Assembly (NCBI RefSeq): GCF_001684965.1
Contig: NZ_MAYG01000001.1
Coordinates: 124,001 to 188,000, forward strand
Direction: 5' to 3'
Source of the DNA: Chryseobacterium arthrosphaerae
GTDB taxonomy: Bacteria; Bacteroidota; Bacteroidia; Flavobacteriales; Weeksellaceae
Length of the DNA: 64,000 nucleotides
A program made the translations under genes and the position numbers. The notes beneath the pieces are model-generated. The model was not told the origin of the DNA, made no database searches, and worked only from the letters and a program-made list of their open reading frames with translations. This document shows, one piece after another, positions 16,758 through 24,726 of this stretch. Each line of letters opens with the position of its first letter. Position 1 is the first letter of the stretch.

Positions 16758-17231
16758 TTATCCCGCAATATATTCCTTCCACTCTTCAAAACGATAATCA
16801 ATGACCTGTTTCATCAGATCGTAGTTCTCGTAAGTATCTTCAATGTGGTAAAACGTTTCATACTCATAATCATTTTCTTCCGCCTTGGTATCAAAAAGGT
16901 TGACGTAGTCGTCTGCAAAAGAGCTGTATCGGTTCCCGAAATCAGTATCATCAGCATAATAGTCTTTCGCAAAACTGTTTCCCAGGTCATTCAGGTCATA
17001 TTCGGAAAACTTCCCGTCACAGCAGTCCATCACAAATTCCGCTCCGGTTATTTCTCTTCGTTTCAGCCGTTCAATTTCCTCTGCGGAATCTTCTTTCAGT
17101 TCATCAGAGATAAGATCATGGTTTACGCACCAGTTCAGGAACATTCCGGTATGGGTTGCTCCGTTCTTCTGAGGAAGTCCTTCCGGGAAATCACCGCCAT
17201 AATGCCATGAGGCATCATCATATTTAGACAT
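16758..17231 (-). CDS. conserved hypothetical acidic protein
   Basis: A 157-residue, strongly acidic soluble protein that I do not recognise by function. It has no signal peptide or membrane segment. It opens with KYDDASWHYGGDFPEGLPQK, which looks like a conserved N-terminal signature. A helical part with paired cysteines (FVMDCCDGKFSEYDL) follows, and then a Tyr/Asp-rich C-terminus (DDYVNLFDTKAEENDYEYET). Similar short acidic proteins in bacteria are uncharacterised and some act as immunity factors, but nothing nearby looks like a toxin. It is a single gene, divergent from cinA. Confidence 0.7.
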   Translation of the reverse strand: MSKYDDASWHYGGDFPEGLPQKNGATHTGMFLNWCVNHDLISDELKEDSAEEIERLKRREITGAEFVMDCCDGKFSEYDLNDLGNSFAKDYYADDTDFGNRYSSFADDYVNLFDTKAEENDYEYETFYHIEDTYENYDLMKQVIDYRFEEWKEYIAG

Positions 17232-17345
17232 AATTTTTCTTGTAGTTTTAAATAAATTCTGTCAAAAATAGAAAAAATCAATTTATATTGCCGGGCACGG
17301 GGAATTTTCCGTCATTTGTATCAGAATTTTTTTCGAAAACAAAAC

Positions 17346-18596
17346 ATGGATAAAGCGGTTCTGATTACCATTGGTGATGAAATCCTTTCAGGAAACACGG
17401 TAGATACCAACTCTAATTTTATTGCCTCCGAGCTTAAAAATATCGGAATAAAAGTTGTACAGATCTTCACGATCTCTGACGAAATTGAAACAATTAAAAA
17501 TACTTTGAGTACCGCTTTTGAGCTGGGAGATCTTGTTATCACTACCGGCGGACTGGGACCTACCCGGGATGATAAGACCAAAAAAGCACTGGCAGAATTC
17601 TTCAATGATGAAATTGCCCTGGATGAGGTTACCTTCAGTCATCTCAAAGGATATATGGAAAGAAGAGGGCGTGCGGATATTTTGGAAAGAAACAGAGAAC
17701 AGGCTTTCGTTCCCACAAAATCCATTGTCTTCCAAAACCATTACGGAACGGCTCCCTGCATGATGATGGAACTGAACGGAAAGCTGAGTTACAGCCTGCC
17801 TGGAGTTCCTTATGAAGTGAAACCCCTGATCAAGGATCAGATTATACCTTATTTACAGGAAAAATTTAGCCTGAATTATATCCATACAAGAATTGTTTCC
17901 GTAGTCGGGATCCCTGAAAGTATCCTTGCAGATATGATCGAAGACTGGGAGCTGGCACTTCCTGAAAATACAGCATTGTCCTATCTTCCGGTAGGTACCC
18001 GTGTAAAACTTAGGCTGACGGCATCAGGAAGTAACGAAAACGAACTGAAACTACAGACCGAAGAAGAAATTCAGAAGCTGCTTCCGTTACTTGGAGATCA
18101 TGTGATTGCCGTATCTGAAGACAAGATCGAGAATATTCTGGCCGAAATGCTTACCGAAAGAAAGCTCACCATTTCTACCGCAGAAAGCTGTACGGGAGGC
18201 GAACTGGCAAAAATGATCACTTCAGTTTCCGGAAGCTCAAAGTATTTTATGGGTGGGATGGTAGCCTATGCTACAGAGAAGAAAATTAAGATTCTGAATG
18301 TTTCCAAAGAAACTGTAGATCAGTTCACCGTAGTCAGTGAACAGGTGGCTCAGGAAATGGCAAAAGGCTGTCAGCAATTGTTTGATACAGATATTTCCCT
18401 TTCAACTACCGGAGTTGCCGGCCCCGGAAAAGGTGAGGATGGAAAAGAAGTAGGAACCGTTTTCTATACCATAAGAATGGGTGATCAGGAAGTAACGTCC
18501 AGATTATATATGCCGCATCTGGAGCGGATTGATTTTATGGATTTCGTTTCTCAGAAGGTGATTCAGGATCTGGTGGCACTTCTTGTAAACAGCTAG
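17346..18596 (+). CDS. cinA: CinA-family nicotinamide-nucleotide amidase
   Basis: About 416 residues from ATG 17346. A TTG-started extension to 17316 is unlikely. The N-terminal molybdopterin-binding-like (COG1058) domain opens with AVLITIGDEILSGNTVDTNS and contains ITTGGLGPTRDDKTK. The C-terminal CinA domain has STAESCTGGELAKMITSVSG and STTGVAGPGKGEDGKEVGTV. The C-terminal domain deamidates NMN in pyridine-nucleotide recycling, while the N-terminal domain is linked to ADP-ribose pyrophosphatase activity in homologues. It is transcribed rightward, 87 bp ahead of the polysaccharide gene. Confidence 0.95.
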   Translation: MDKAVLITIGDEILSGNTVDTNSNFIASELKNIGIKVVQIFTISDEIETIKNTLSTAFELGDLVITTGGLGPTRDDKTKKALAEFFNDEIALDEVTFSHLKGYMERRGRADILERNREQAFVPTKSIVFQNHYGTAPCMMMELNGKLSYSLPGVPYEVKPLIKDQIIPYLQEKFSLNYIHTRIVSVVGIPESILADMIEDWELALPENTALSYLPVGTRVKLRLTASGSNENELKLQTEEEIQKLLPLLGDHVIAVSEDKIENILAEMLTERKLTISTAESCTGGELAKMITSVSGSSKYFMGGMVAYATEKKIKILNVSKETVDQFTVVSEQVAQEMAKGCQQLFDTDISLSTTGVAGPGKGEDGKEVGTVFYTIRMGDQEVTSRLYMPHLERIDFMDFVSQKVIQDLVALLVNS

Positions 18597-18683
18597 AAAC
18601 CAGGTGTTGTTTTAATTTTTTTTTAATTATTTTTTTGGCAGTTTTTCACGCTTTTTGAAATCATTCCATAAAATTTCATCAAC

Positions 18684-21600
18684 GTGGAAAATTCCAAACA
18701 GATCTTTCAGACCAACAGTAAAAAACGCTGGAAAAGTGTGCAATGGGGAAGCCGTATTTTTATCTTTACAGGAATACTGCTGCTGCTCGCTTTGGGTCTG
18801 ATGATGATCCTGGACAAGAGTCCTGCAATTCCCTTCAAAGAAGATTATAAGGCTGTAATCACAGCTAATAAACCCTATCTTCAGGAGAATAAAATTTCCA
18901 AAGAATATAAAGGCTTCAGAAGTTTCATTTCTGAAAAAACAATGCACACTAATCTCGCCAAGATTGAAAAGGCGGGAGCAGAAAGATTGAAAAATCAGAA
19001 CCGGAACTGGGCACAATTCCCAGGAGGAATCCGTTCTGCATTTTATGTGGCATGGGATCCGCAGTCTCTGATGTCATTGAAGCGAAATATCAGACATGTC
19101 AACCTTGTATTTCCGGAATGGTTTTTCATTGATCCCAAAACGGGAGACCTGAAAACCAATGTAGACCCCGAAGGTTATAAAGTCATCAAAAGAACCGGAG
19201 TAGCAGCAATGCCGATGCTGAGTAATAACTCTGACCGGGAATTCCGTGCCGAAGGACTGGCAAAAGTGCTTAACGATCCTAAGAGAAGAGCAGCGCTGAT
19301 TCAGAAGATTACGCAGCAGTGTATCAGATATCATTTCAAAGGGATTAATATCGACTTTGAAGATATGAATCTGAATTCTGATGAAAATCTGATTGCTTTC
19401 ATGAAAGAACTGTCAGAAACTTTCAGACAGAACCAATTGCTGGTTACCATGGATATTATGACAGATAATGATGATTATAATATTCAAAAACTCGATCCTT
19501 ATGTAGACTATTTTGTACTGATGGCTTATGACGAATATTCTGCTGATGGCGATGCGGGCCCCGTTTCTTCTCAGAAATGGATAGAGGAACAAACCGGTAA
19601 AGTGGTGAGAAAAACATCTCCCCGCAAGATTATATTGGGATTGGGTGCTTATGGTTATGATTGGAGTTCCAATAAAGATGATAATACTTCAGTCACTTAT
19701 ATGCAGGCCATTACAAAAGCCCATGCAAGCAAGGCCGTGATTGATTTTAATGACAATACTTTTAATCTGAATTATTCCTATACCGATTCTAAAAACTTCA
19801 CGCATACCGTATTTTTCAATGATGCGGCTTCTATTTTCAACACCATGCGTTTTTCATCCGAATATCCATTGGCAGGAACCGCACTGTGGAGACTGGGAAG
19901 TGAGGACAGCAGAATCTGGAATTTCTATGATAAGGATCTTACGTTTGCCGGACTATCTAAGTTCAATTTAAAGACACTTGAGAATGTGAAAGGGCAGACC
20001 ATGGTGGATTATATCGGGGACGGAGAAGTGCTTGATGTACTGAATACCCCTCATGACGGGAAAATCGCTCTGGAAACAGATCCAAAAGAGAAGATCATTA
20101 CTGACGAGAATTATATCACCTATCCAAGTTCTTATGAAGTAAAAAAATACGGAAGTGCCCCGCAGAAAGAACTGGTACTCACTTTCGATGACGGACCTGA
20201 CGAAACATATACCCCTCAGATACTCGATGTGTTGTCCAAATATCATGTTCCGGCTGCTTTCTTCCTGGTAGGATTAAATGCTGAAAAAAACCTTCCGCTG
20301 GTGAAAAGAATTTACCGGGAAGGGCATGAAATAGGAAACCATACTTTCACGCATGAAAATGTAGCTAAAGTAAGTCCGGAAAGAGCCTTGCTTGAAATGA
20401 AACTGACAAGACTGCTGATTGAATGTGTGACAGGTCACAGCACGATCCTGTTCAGGGCTCCTTATAATGCAGACTCTGAACCTACAACATCTGAAGAGAT
20501 CATTCCGGTAGCGCTGGCAAGACAGCAGAACTATCTGGATATCGGTGAGAATATTGACCCGGAAGACTGGCAACCCGGAATAAAGGCAGATGAAATAATA
20601 AAACGGGTCATGGCCGGAATCCAACAGCAGAGAGGAAATATCATATTGCTTCACGATGCGGGGGGAGACACCAGAGAAGAAACAGTGAAAGCACTGAAAA
20701 CTTTAATTCCTATGTTGCAGAAGCAAGGTTATCATTTCACCAACCTTACCAATATTCTGCATAAAAGTAAAAATGAGCTGATGCCTGAAGTTCCTAAAAC
20801 AAGATCCTATTATATTATGCAGCTCAACCTGGTATTGGCTACTGTTATTTACGGGATAAGTCATTTTCTGGTCGCTCTGTTCACTATTTTCATTGCATTG
20901 GGATTGATGAGACTTCTGTTGATGGCATATTGGGCTTTTAAAGAAAGAAAAAAAGAGAAAAAACTGAGTGGGTTTCCCGTGTTGGAATCCTATCCGAAAG
21001 TTTCCATTATCGTTCCTGCCTATAATGAAGAAGTGAATATTGTTTCTTCCTTGCAGAATTTACTGAAACAGACCTACCCGAACTTTAATATTATCATGGT
21101 AGATGACGGAAGTAAGGATTCAACTTATGACAGAGCAAATGAAGCATTTCCGGATCATCCGAAACTGAAGATTTTTACCAAAACAAACGGTGGGAAAGCG
21201 ACTGCTCTGAATTTCGGAATTTCACAAACCGATGCAGAATATGTAGTGTGTATTGATGCCGATACCAAATTACAGCAGGATGCGGTAAAATACCTGATCG
21301 CAAGATTTTTAAATGCCGGCCCTGAAGAAAAAATCGCTGCAGTAGCCGGAAATGTAAAAGTAGGGAATACCGTAAACTGGCTGACCAGATGGCAGGCCAT
21401 AGAATATACGACCAGCCAGAACTTCGACCGTCTGGCGTATGCCCATATTAATGCCATTACCGTAATTCCCGGAGCTATCGGAGCATTTAAAAGATCTGTA
21501 GTGCTGGAAGCAGGAGGATATTCTTCCGATACCCTGGCTGAAGACTGTGATATTACGGTGAAAATCCTGAAAGCAGGGTACACGGTTGCCAATGAAAACA

Positions 21601-22082
21601 GGGCTGTTGCCGTGACAGAAGCTCCGGAAACCGTAAAACAGTTTTTAAAACAACGTTTCCGCTGGACCTACGGAATCATGCAGATGTTCTGGAAGCAGAG
21701 ACAGACTTTCCTTAATCCCCGTTATAAAGGACTGGGACTTTGGGCCATGCCGAATATTTTATTATTCCAATACATTATTCCGTTCTTTTCGCCATTGGCA
21801 GACGTCATTATGTTTTTTGGAATCCTGTCCGGGAATGGGAGTAAAATATTTACCTATTATCTGATTTTCCTTTTGGTGGATGCCTCATTGGCACTGGTAG
21901 CGTTCATTATGCAACGGGAAAAACTGACCAACCTGTTCTATATAATTCCACAGAGATTCGGGTACAGATGGCTGATGTATATCGTATTATTTAAAAGTTT
22001 AAGAAAAGCGTTGAAAGGCGAAATGCAGTCCTGGGGATTTTTGAAAAGAACCGGAAATGTAAAAGAGATCGCAACAATTTAA
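18684..22082 (+). CDS. GH18-like / polysaccharide deacetylase / GT2 fusion
   Basis: A 1132-residue trimodular membrane enzyme that starts with GTG. After a membrane anchor (about 26-44) comes a GH18-like barrel with the active-site-type strand KGINIDFEDMNLNSDE near 218-230 and the later LMAYDEYS. Next is a NodB polysaccharide deacetylase domain with LTFDDGPDETYTPQIL at about 497-512, IGNHTFTHENV and ILLHDAGGD. Last is a family 2 glycosyltransferase (from about 772: VSIIVPAYNEEVNIVSSLQN), with DADT near 857, AEDCD near 952 and QRFRW near 989, plus C-terminal membrane segments. The set resembles PgaB plus PgaC in one chain, suggesting synthesis, deacetylation and trimming of a beta-linked GlcNAc-type polymer. 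Confidence 0.92.
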   Translation: MENSKQIFQTNSKKRWKSVQWGSRIFIFTGILLLLALGLMMILDKSPAIPFKEDYKAVITANKPYLQENKISKEYKGFRSFISEKTMHTNLAKIEKAGAERLKNQNRNWAQFPGGIRSAFYVAWDPQSLMSLKRNIRHVNLVFPEWFFIDPKTGDLKTNVDPEGYKVIKRTGVAAMPMLSNNSDREFRAEGLAKVLNDPKRRAALIQKITQQCIRYHFKGINIDFEDMNLNSDENLIAFMKELSETFRQNQLLVTMDIMTDNDDYNIQKLDPYVDYFVLMAYDEYSADGDAGPVSSQKWIEEQTGKVVRKTSPRKIILGLGAYGYDWSSNKDDNTSVTYMQAITKAHASKAVIDFNDNTFNLNYSYTDSKNFTHTVFFNDAASIFNTMRFSSEYPLAGTALWRLGSEDSRIWNFYDKDLTFAGLSKFNLKTLENVKGQTMVDYIGDGEVLDVLNTPHDGKIALETDPKEKIITDENYITYPSSYEVKKYGSAPQKELVLTFDDGPDETYTPQILDVLSKYHVPAAFFLVGLNAEKNLPLVKRIYREGHEIGNHTFTHENVAKVSPERALLEMKLTRLLIECVTGHSTILFRAPYNADSEPTTSEEIIPVALARQQNYLDIGENIDPEDWQPGIKADEIIKRVMAGIQQQRGNIILLHDAGGDTREETVKALKTLIPMLQKQGYHFTNLTNILHKSKNELMPEVPKTRSYYIMQLNLVLATVIYGISHFLVALFTIFIALGLMRLLLMAYWAFKERKKEKKLSGFPVLESYPKVSIIVPAYNEEVNIVSSLQNLLKQTYPNFNIIMVDDGSKDSTYDRANEAFPDHPKLKIFTKTNGGKATALNFGISQTDAEYVVCIDADTKLQQDAVKYLIARFLNAGPEEKIAAVAGNVKVGNTVNWLTRWQAIEYTTSQNFDRLAYAHINAITVIPGAIGAFKRSVVLEAGGYSSDTLAEDCDITVKILKAGYTVANENRAVAVTEAPETVKQFLKQRFRWTYGIMQMFWKQRQTFLNPRYKGLGLWAMPNILLFQYIIPFFSPLADVIMFFGILSGNGSKIFTYYLIFLLVDASLALVAFIMQREKLTNLFYIIPQRFGYRWLMYIVLFKSLRKALKGEMQSWGFLKRTGNVKEIATI

Positions 22083-22242
22083 TGGGTGAACGGAACTGTG
22101 GAGTAAGGAGTTGAGATGATCCGGCCGGAAGAAGGAAGTTATTTTGAGTTAGCATTACGCAGATAGTACTGATGACTTTATAACTTCCTGCTTCAAACCG
22201 CTCTAAATTATAAACTCTCATCCCACTCTGATGTTATTTGTT

Positions 22243-22250
22243 TAAATTTG
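22243..22250 (+). promoter_or_regulatory. -7 promoter box of the first M13 peptidase gene
   Basis: TAAATTTG, a perfect TAnnTTTG box, predicts a leader of nearly 60 nt before the ATG at 22311. No good -33 element was seen. Confidence 0.5.
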
Positions 22251-22310
22251 TTTTACAAAAAAGTAACAAATAATAAATAAATCATACCTATTGTATAAAT
22301 TGTTATCATA

Positions 22311-24368
22311 ATGAAAAAACTAACGCTTTCTTTGTTTCTAATAGCAGGGATCTGCACTCAAAATACAATGAGCGCACAGGCTAAAGCTGTTAAAACAGCA
22401 GTAAACAACACAGACAAAGGTCTGGACATTAGCTTGATGGACACTTCGGTACGTCCACAGGATGATTTTTATAACTATGTGAGTGGAACATGGATGAAAA
22501 CGGCTAAAATTCCATCCGATAAGCCTACCTGGGGAAGTTTCAACAAACTTGGAGAAGACACGGATAACAATTCCATGACGATTCTGAACTCTCTTTTGAA
22601 AGATAAATTTGCTGATGGCAGCGAAGGGAAAAAAATCCAGGACCTGTATGCTTCCTATATGAACATGCAGAAAAGAAATGCTGACGGAATCAAACCTATC
22701 CAGGAAAACCTGAATAAAATTGATGCCATCAAAAATATGGCAGACCTTCAGACTTATCTTGCTTCCGTAACAAAAGAAGGCGAAAATAGCTTCTACGGAT
22801 GGGGCGTATACGCTGACCTGAAAGATTCCAACATGAATGCGGTTTACTTGGGAGAAGCAGCCCTTGGTTTGGGAAGAGATTACTATCAGAAAGTAAATGA
22901 TAAAAATACAGAAGCTATTGCTGAATACCAGAAATATGTAGCTTCTATGCTGAAAGAATTAGGATACCAAAATGCAGACGCAGCAGCAAAAGGTATTGTT
23001 GACTACGAAAAAAGCATTGCAAAAACGTATCTTACAAATGAGCAGAGCCGTGATAACACCCTTCAGTATAACCCTCAGACGATGGCTCAGCTTTCAGCTT
23101 TGGTAAAAGGAGTAGATCTTCCTTCTTACCTTAAAAAGGTGGGAGTTAATACAGACCGCGTAATCATTGGAGAGTTAGGTTACTATAAAAACTTTGATCA
23201 GTTGGTAAATGCCAAAAACCTTCCGGTAATCAAAGATTATCTGAAATTCCATATGATCAACGGAAGTGCTTCTTACCTGAGTGAAAAACTGGGTGATATG
23301 AAGTTTAACTTCTTCGCTAAATACCTGAGAGGCCAGCAGGAACAGAGAGCATTGAACAAGAGAGGTTTTGAGCTGATCAACAGAAACCTTGGAGAAGCTT
23401 TCGGTAAATTATACGTTGAAAAATACTTCCCGGCAGAAGCTAAAGCTCAGATGGTAGAACTGATCGATTACTTAAAGAAAAGCTTTGCCCTTCATATCAA
23501 TAATCTGACCTGGATGTCTTCTACAACCAAGGAGAAAGCGATGAAGAAACTGAATAAGTTTACAGTAAAAGTAGCGTATCCGGACAAATGGAAAGACTAT
23601 TCCAAATTGGTTATTACTCCTGAAGCAAAAGGAGGAACATTATACTCCAACCTTCAGAGCATTGGTGAATGGCAGTACAACAAAGATTTAGCAAAAATCG
23701 GAAAACCGGTGGATAAAACAGAGTGGGGAATGACTCCACAGACTGTAAATGCTTACTACAATCCTGTGTATAACGAAATCGTATTCCCTGCAGCAATCCT
23801 GCAGCCGCCGTTCTTCAACCCTCAGGCTGATGCCGCTGTAAACTTTGGAGGAATTGGTGCTGTTATCGGTCACGAAATGAGCCACGGGTTTGATGATTCA
23901 GGAGCTCAGTTTGATGCAGACGGTAACCTTGTTGACTGGTGGACTCCGGAAGATAAAGCCAACTTCGAAAAAGCAACAAAAGCTCTTGCTGCCCAATATG
24001 ACAAATATGAGCCTGTGAAAGGAACTTTCGTAAACGGAACCTTTACAAACGGTGAAAATATTGCAGATTTAGGAGGAGTAAACATCGCTTACGATGCGCT
24101 TCAGATGTATTTAAAAGATAAAGGAAACCCAGGAAAGATCAGCGGATTCACTCAGGATCAGAGATTCTTCTTAAGCTGGGCAACCGTTTGGAGAACTTTA
24201 TCCAGTGAAAAATACATGATCAATCAGGTGAAAACAGATCCTCACTCTCCTGGATATTTCAGAAGTTTCGGTCCGTTGATCAACGTTGATGCCTTCTACA
24301 AAGCATTCGATGTTAAAAAAGGAGACAAATTATACAAAGCTCCGGAAGACAGAATCAAAATCTGGTAA
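22311..24368 (+). CDS. M13 (neprilysin-like) metallopeptidase, secreted
   Basis: A 685-residue zinc oligopeptidase with a signal peptide (MKKLTLSLFLIAGICTQNTMSAQ). The M13 features are the N-terminal SLMDTSVRPQDDFYNYVSGT, the substrate-binding VNAYYNPVYNEIVFPAA, the zinc site HEMSH at about 520-524 (VIGHEMSHGFDDSG) and the third ligand in GENIADLGG at about 581. A C-terminal ...APEDRIKIW tail closes the fold. Bacterial PepO-type enzymes cleave small peptides outside the cytoplasm. It is followed by a close paralogue with a lipoprotein signal (24727-26823), and the two are separated by a terminator and 358 bp. Confidence 0.95.
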   Translation: MKKLTLSLFLIAGICTQNTMSAQAKAVKTAVNNTDKGLDISLMDTSVRPQDDFYNYVSGTWMKTAKIPSDKPTWGSFNKLGEDTDNNSMTILNSLLKDKFADGSEGKKIQDLYASYMNMQKRNADGIKPIQENLNKIDAIKNMADLQTYLASVTKEGENSFYGWGVYADLKDSNMNAVYLGEAALGLGRDYYQKVNDKNTEAIAEYQKYVASMLKELGYQNADAAAKGIVDYEKSIAKTYLTNEQSRDNTLQYNPQTMAQLSALVKGVDLPSYLKKVGVNTDRVIIGELGYYKNFDQLVNAKNLPVIKDYLKFHMINGSASYLSEKLGDMKFNFFAKYLRGQQEQRALNKRGFELINRNLGEAFGKLYVEKYFPAEAKAQMVELIDYLKKSFALHINNLTWMSSTTKEKAMKKLNKFTVKVAYPDKWKDYSKLVITPEAKGGTLYSNLQSIGEWQYNKDLAKIGKPVDKTEWGMTPQTVNAYYNPVYNEIVFPAAILQPPFFNPQADAAVNFGGIGAVIGHEMSHGFDDSGAQFDADGNLVDWWTPEDKANFEKATKALAAQYDKYEPVKGTFVNGTFTNGENIADLGGVNIAYDALQMYLKDKGNPGKISGFTQDQRFFLSWATVWRTLSSEKYMINQVKTDPHSPGYFRSFGPLINVDAFYKAFDVKKGDKLYKAPEDRIKIW

Positions 24369-24372
24369 TAAT

Positions 24373-24403
24373 ACAGCCGCTCAGCAATGGGCGGTTTTTG
24401 TTT
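24373..24403 (+). terminator. terminator of the first M13 gene
   Basis: The stem GCCGCTCA / TGGGCGGT with GCAA loop is followed by TTTTTGTTTTTT. It is a near copy of the lipA terminator, including the GGTGGCAGGT that follows. Confidence 0.75.
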
Positions 24404-24573
24404 TTTCAGGTGGCAGGTCTGAGGTGGCAGGTAGCAGGAGGTTGATGATTAGGGATTGTGGGAAGAGGCAGCTAATAGATACAAATGACAGATGATAGAA
24501 CGATCATTCCCTCCTCCGGAAGGGGTCAAATCTCTGATTTGACGGGTGGTCAACCACGAGGTAATATCAATAC

Positions 24574-24593
24574 AAGCGGGCTTTAGCCCGCTT
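24574..24593. repeat. perfect short hairpin, interspersed-repeat type
   Basis: AAGCGGGC-TTTA-GCCCGCTT is a perfect 8-bp stem with a TTTA loop. It sits in a segment (about 24500-24650) that looks like a dispersed noncoding element of Flavobacteriia. A related CCGGCTTTAGCC lies 23 bp further on. There is no T-run, so it is not an obvious terminator. Confidence 0.5.
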
Positions 24594-24686
24594 ACTTTAT
24601 AAATCAATCTCCATCCGGCTTTAGCCAAAACCTGAATCAGTTTTACCGCAATCCAATTATCCTTCACCACTTATCATTAAAGTTTG

Positions 24687-24703
24687 TATATTTGATAAGT
24701 TTG
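24687..24703 (+). promoter_or_regulatory. two -7 boxes before the second M13 gene
   Basis: TATATTTG (24687-24694) and TAAGTTTG (24696-24703) both match TAnnTTTG and lie 24-40 bp before the ATG at 24727. Neither has a good -33 element. Confidence 0.4.
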
Positions 24704-24726
24704 TGTAAAATCAAAAATTATCTTTA

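Larger units (their letters stand above)
24369..24726. other. intergenic region between the M13 genes
   Basis: 358 bp without a gene. It holds a terminator (24373-24403), a GGTGGCAGG-rich stretch, a perfect short hairpin (24574-24593), and two overlapping TAnnTTTG boxes (24687-24694 and 24696-24703) near the second gene. Confidence 0.6.
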
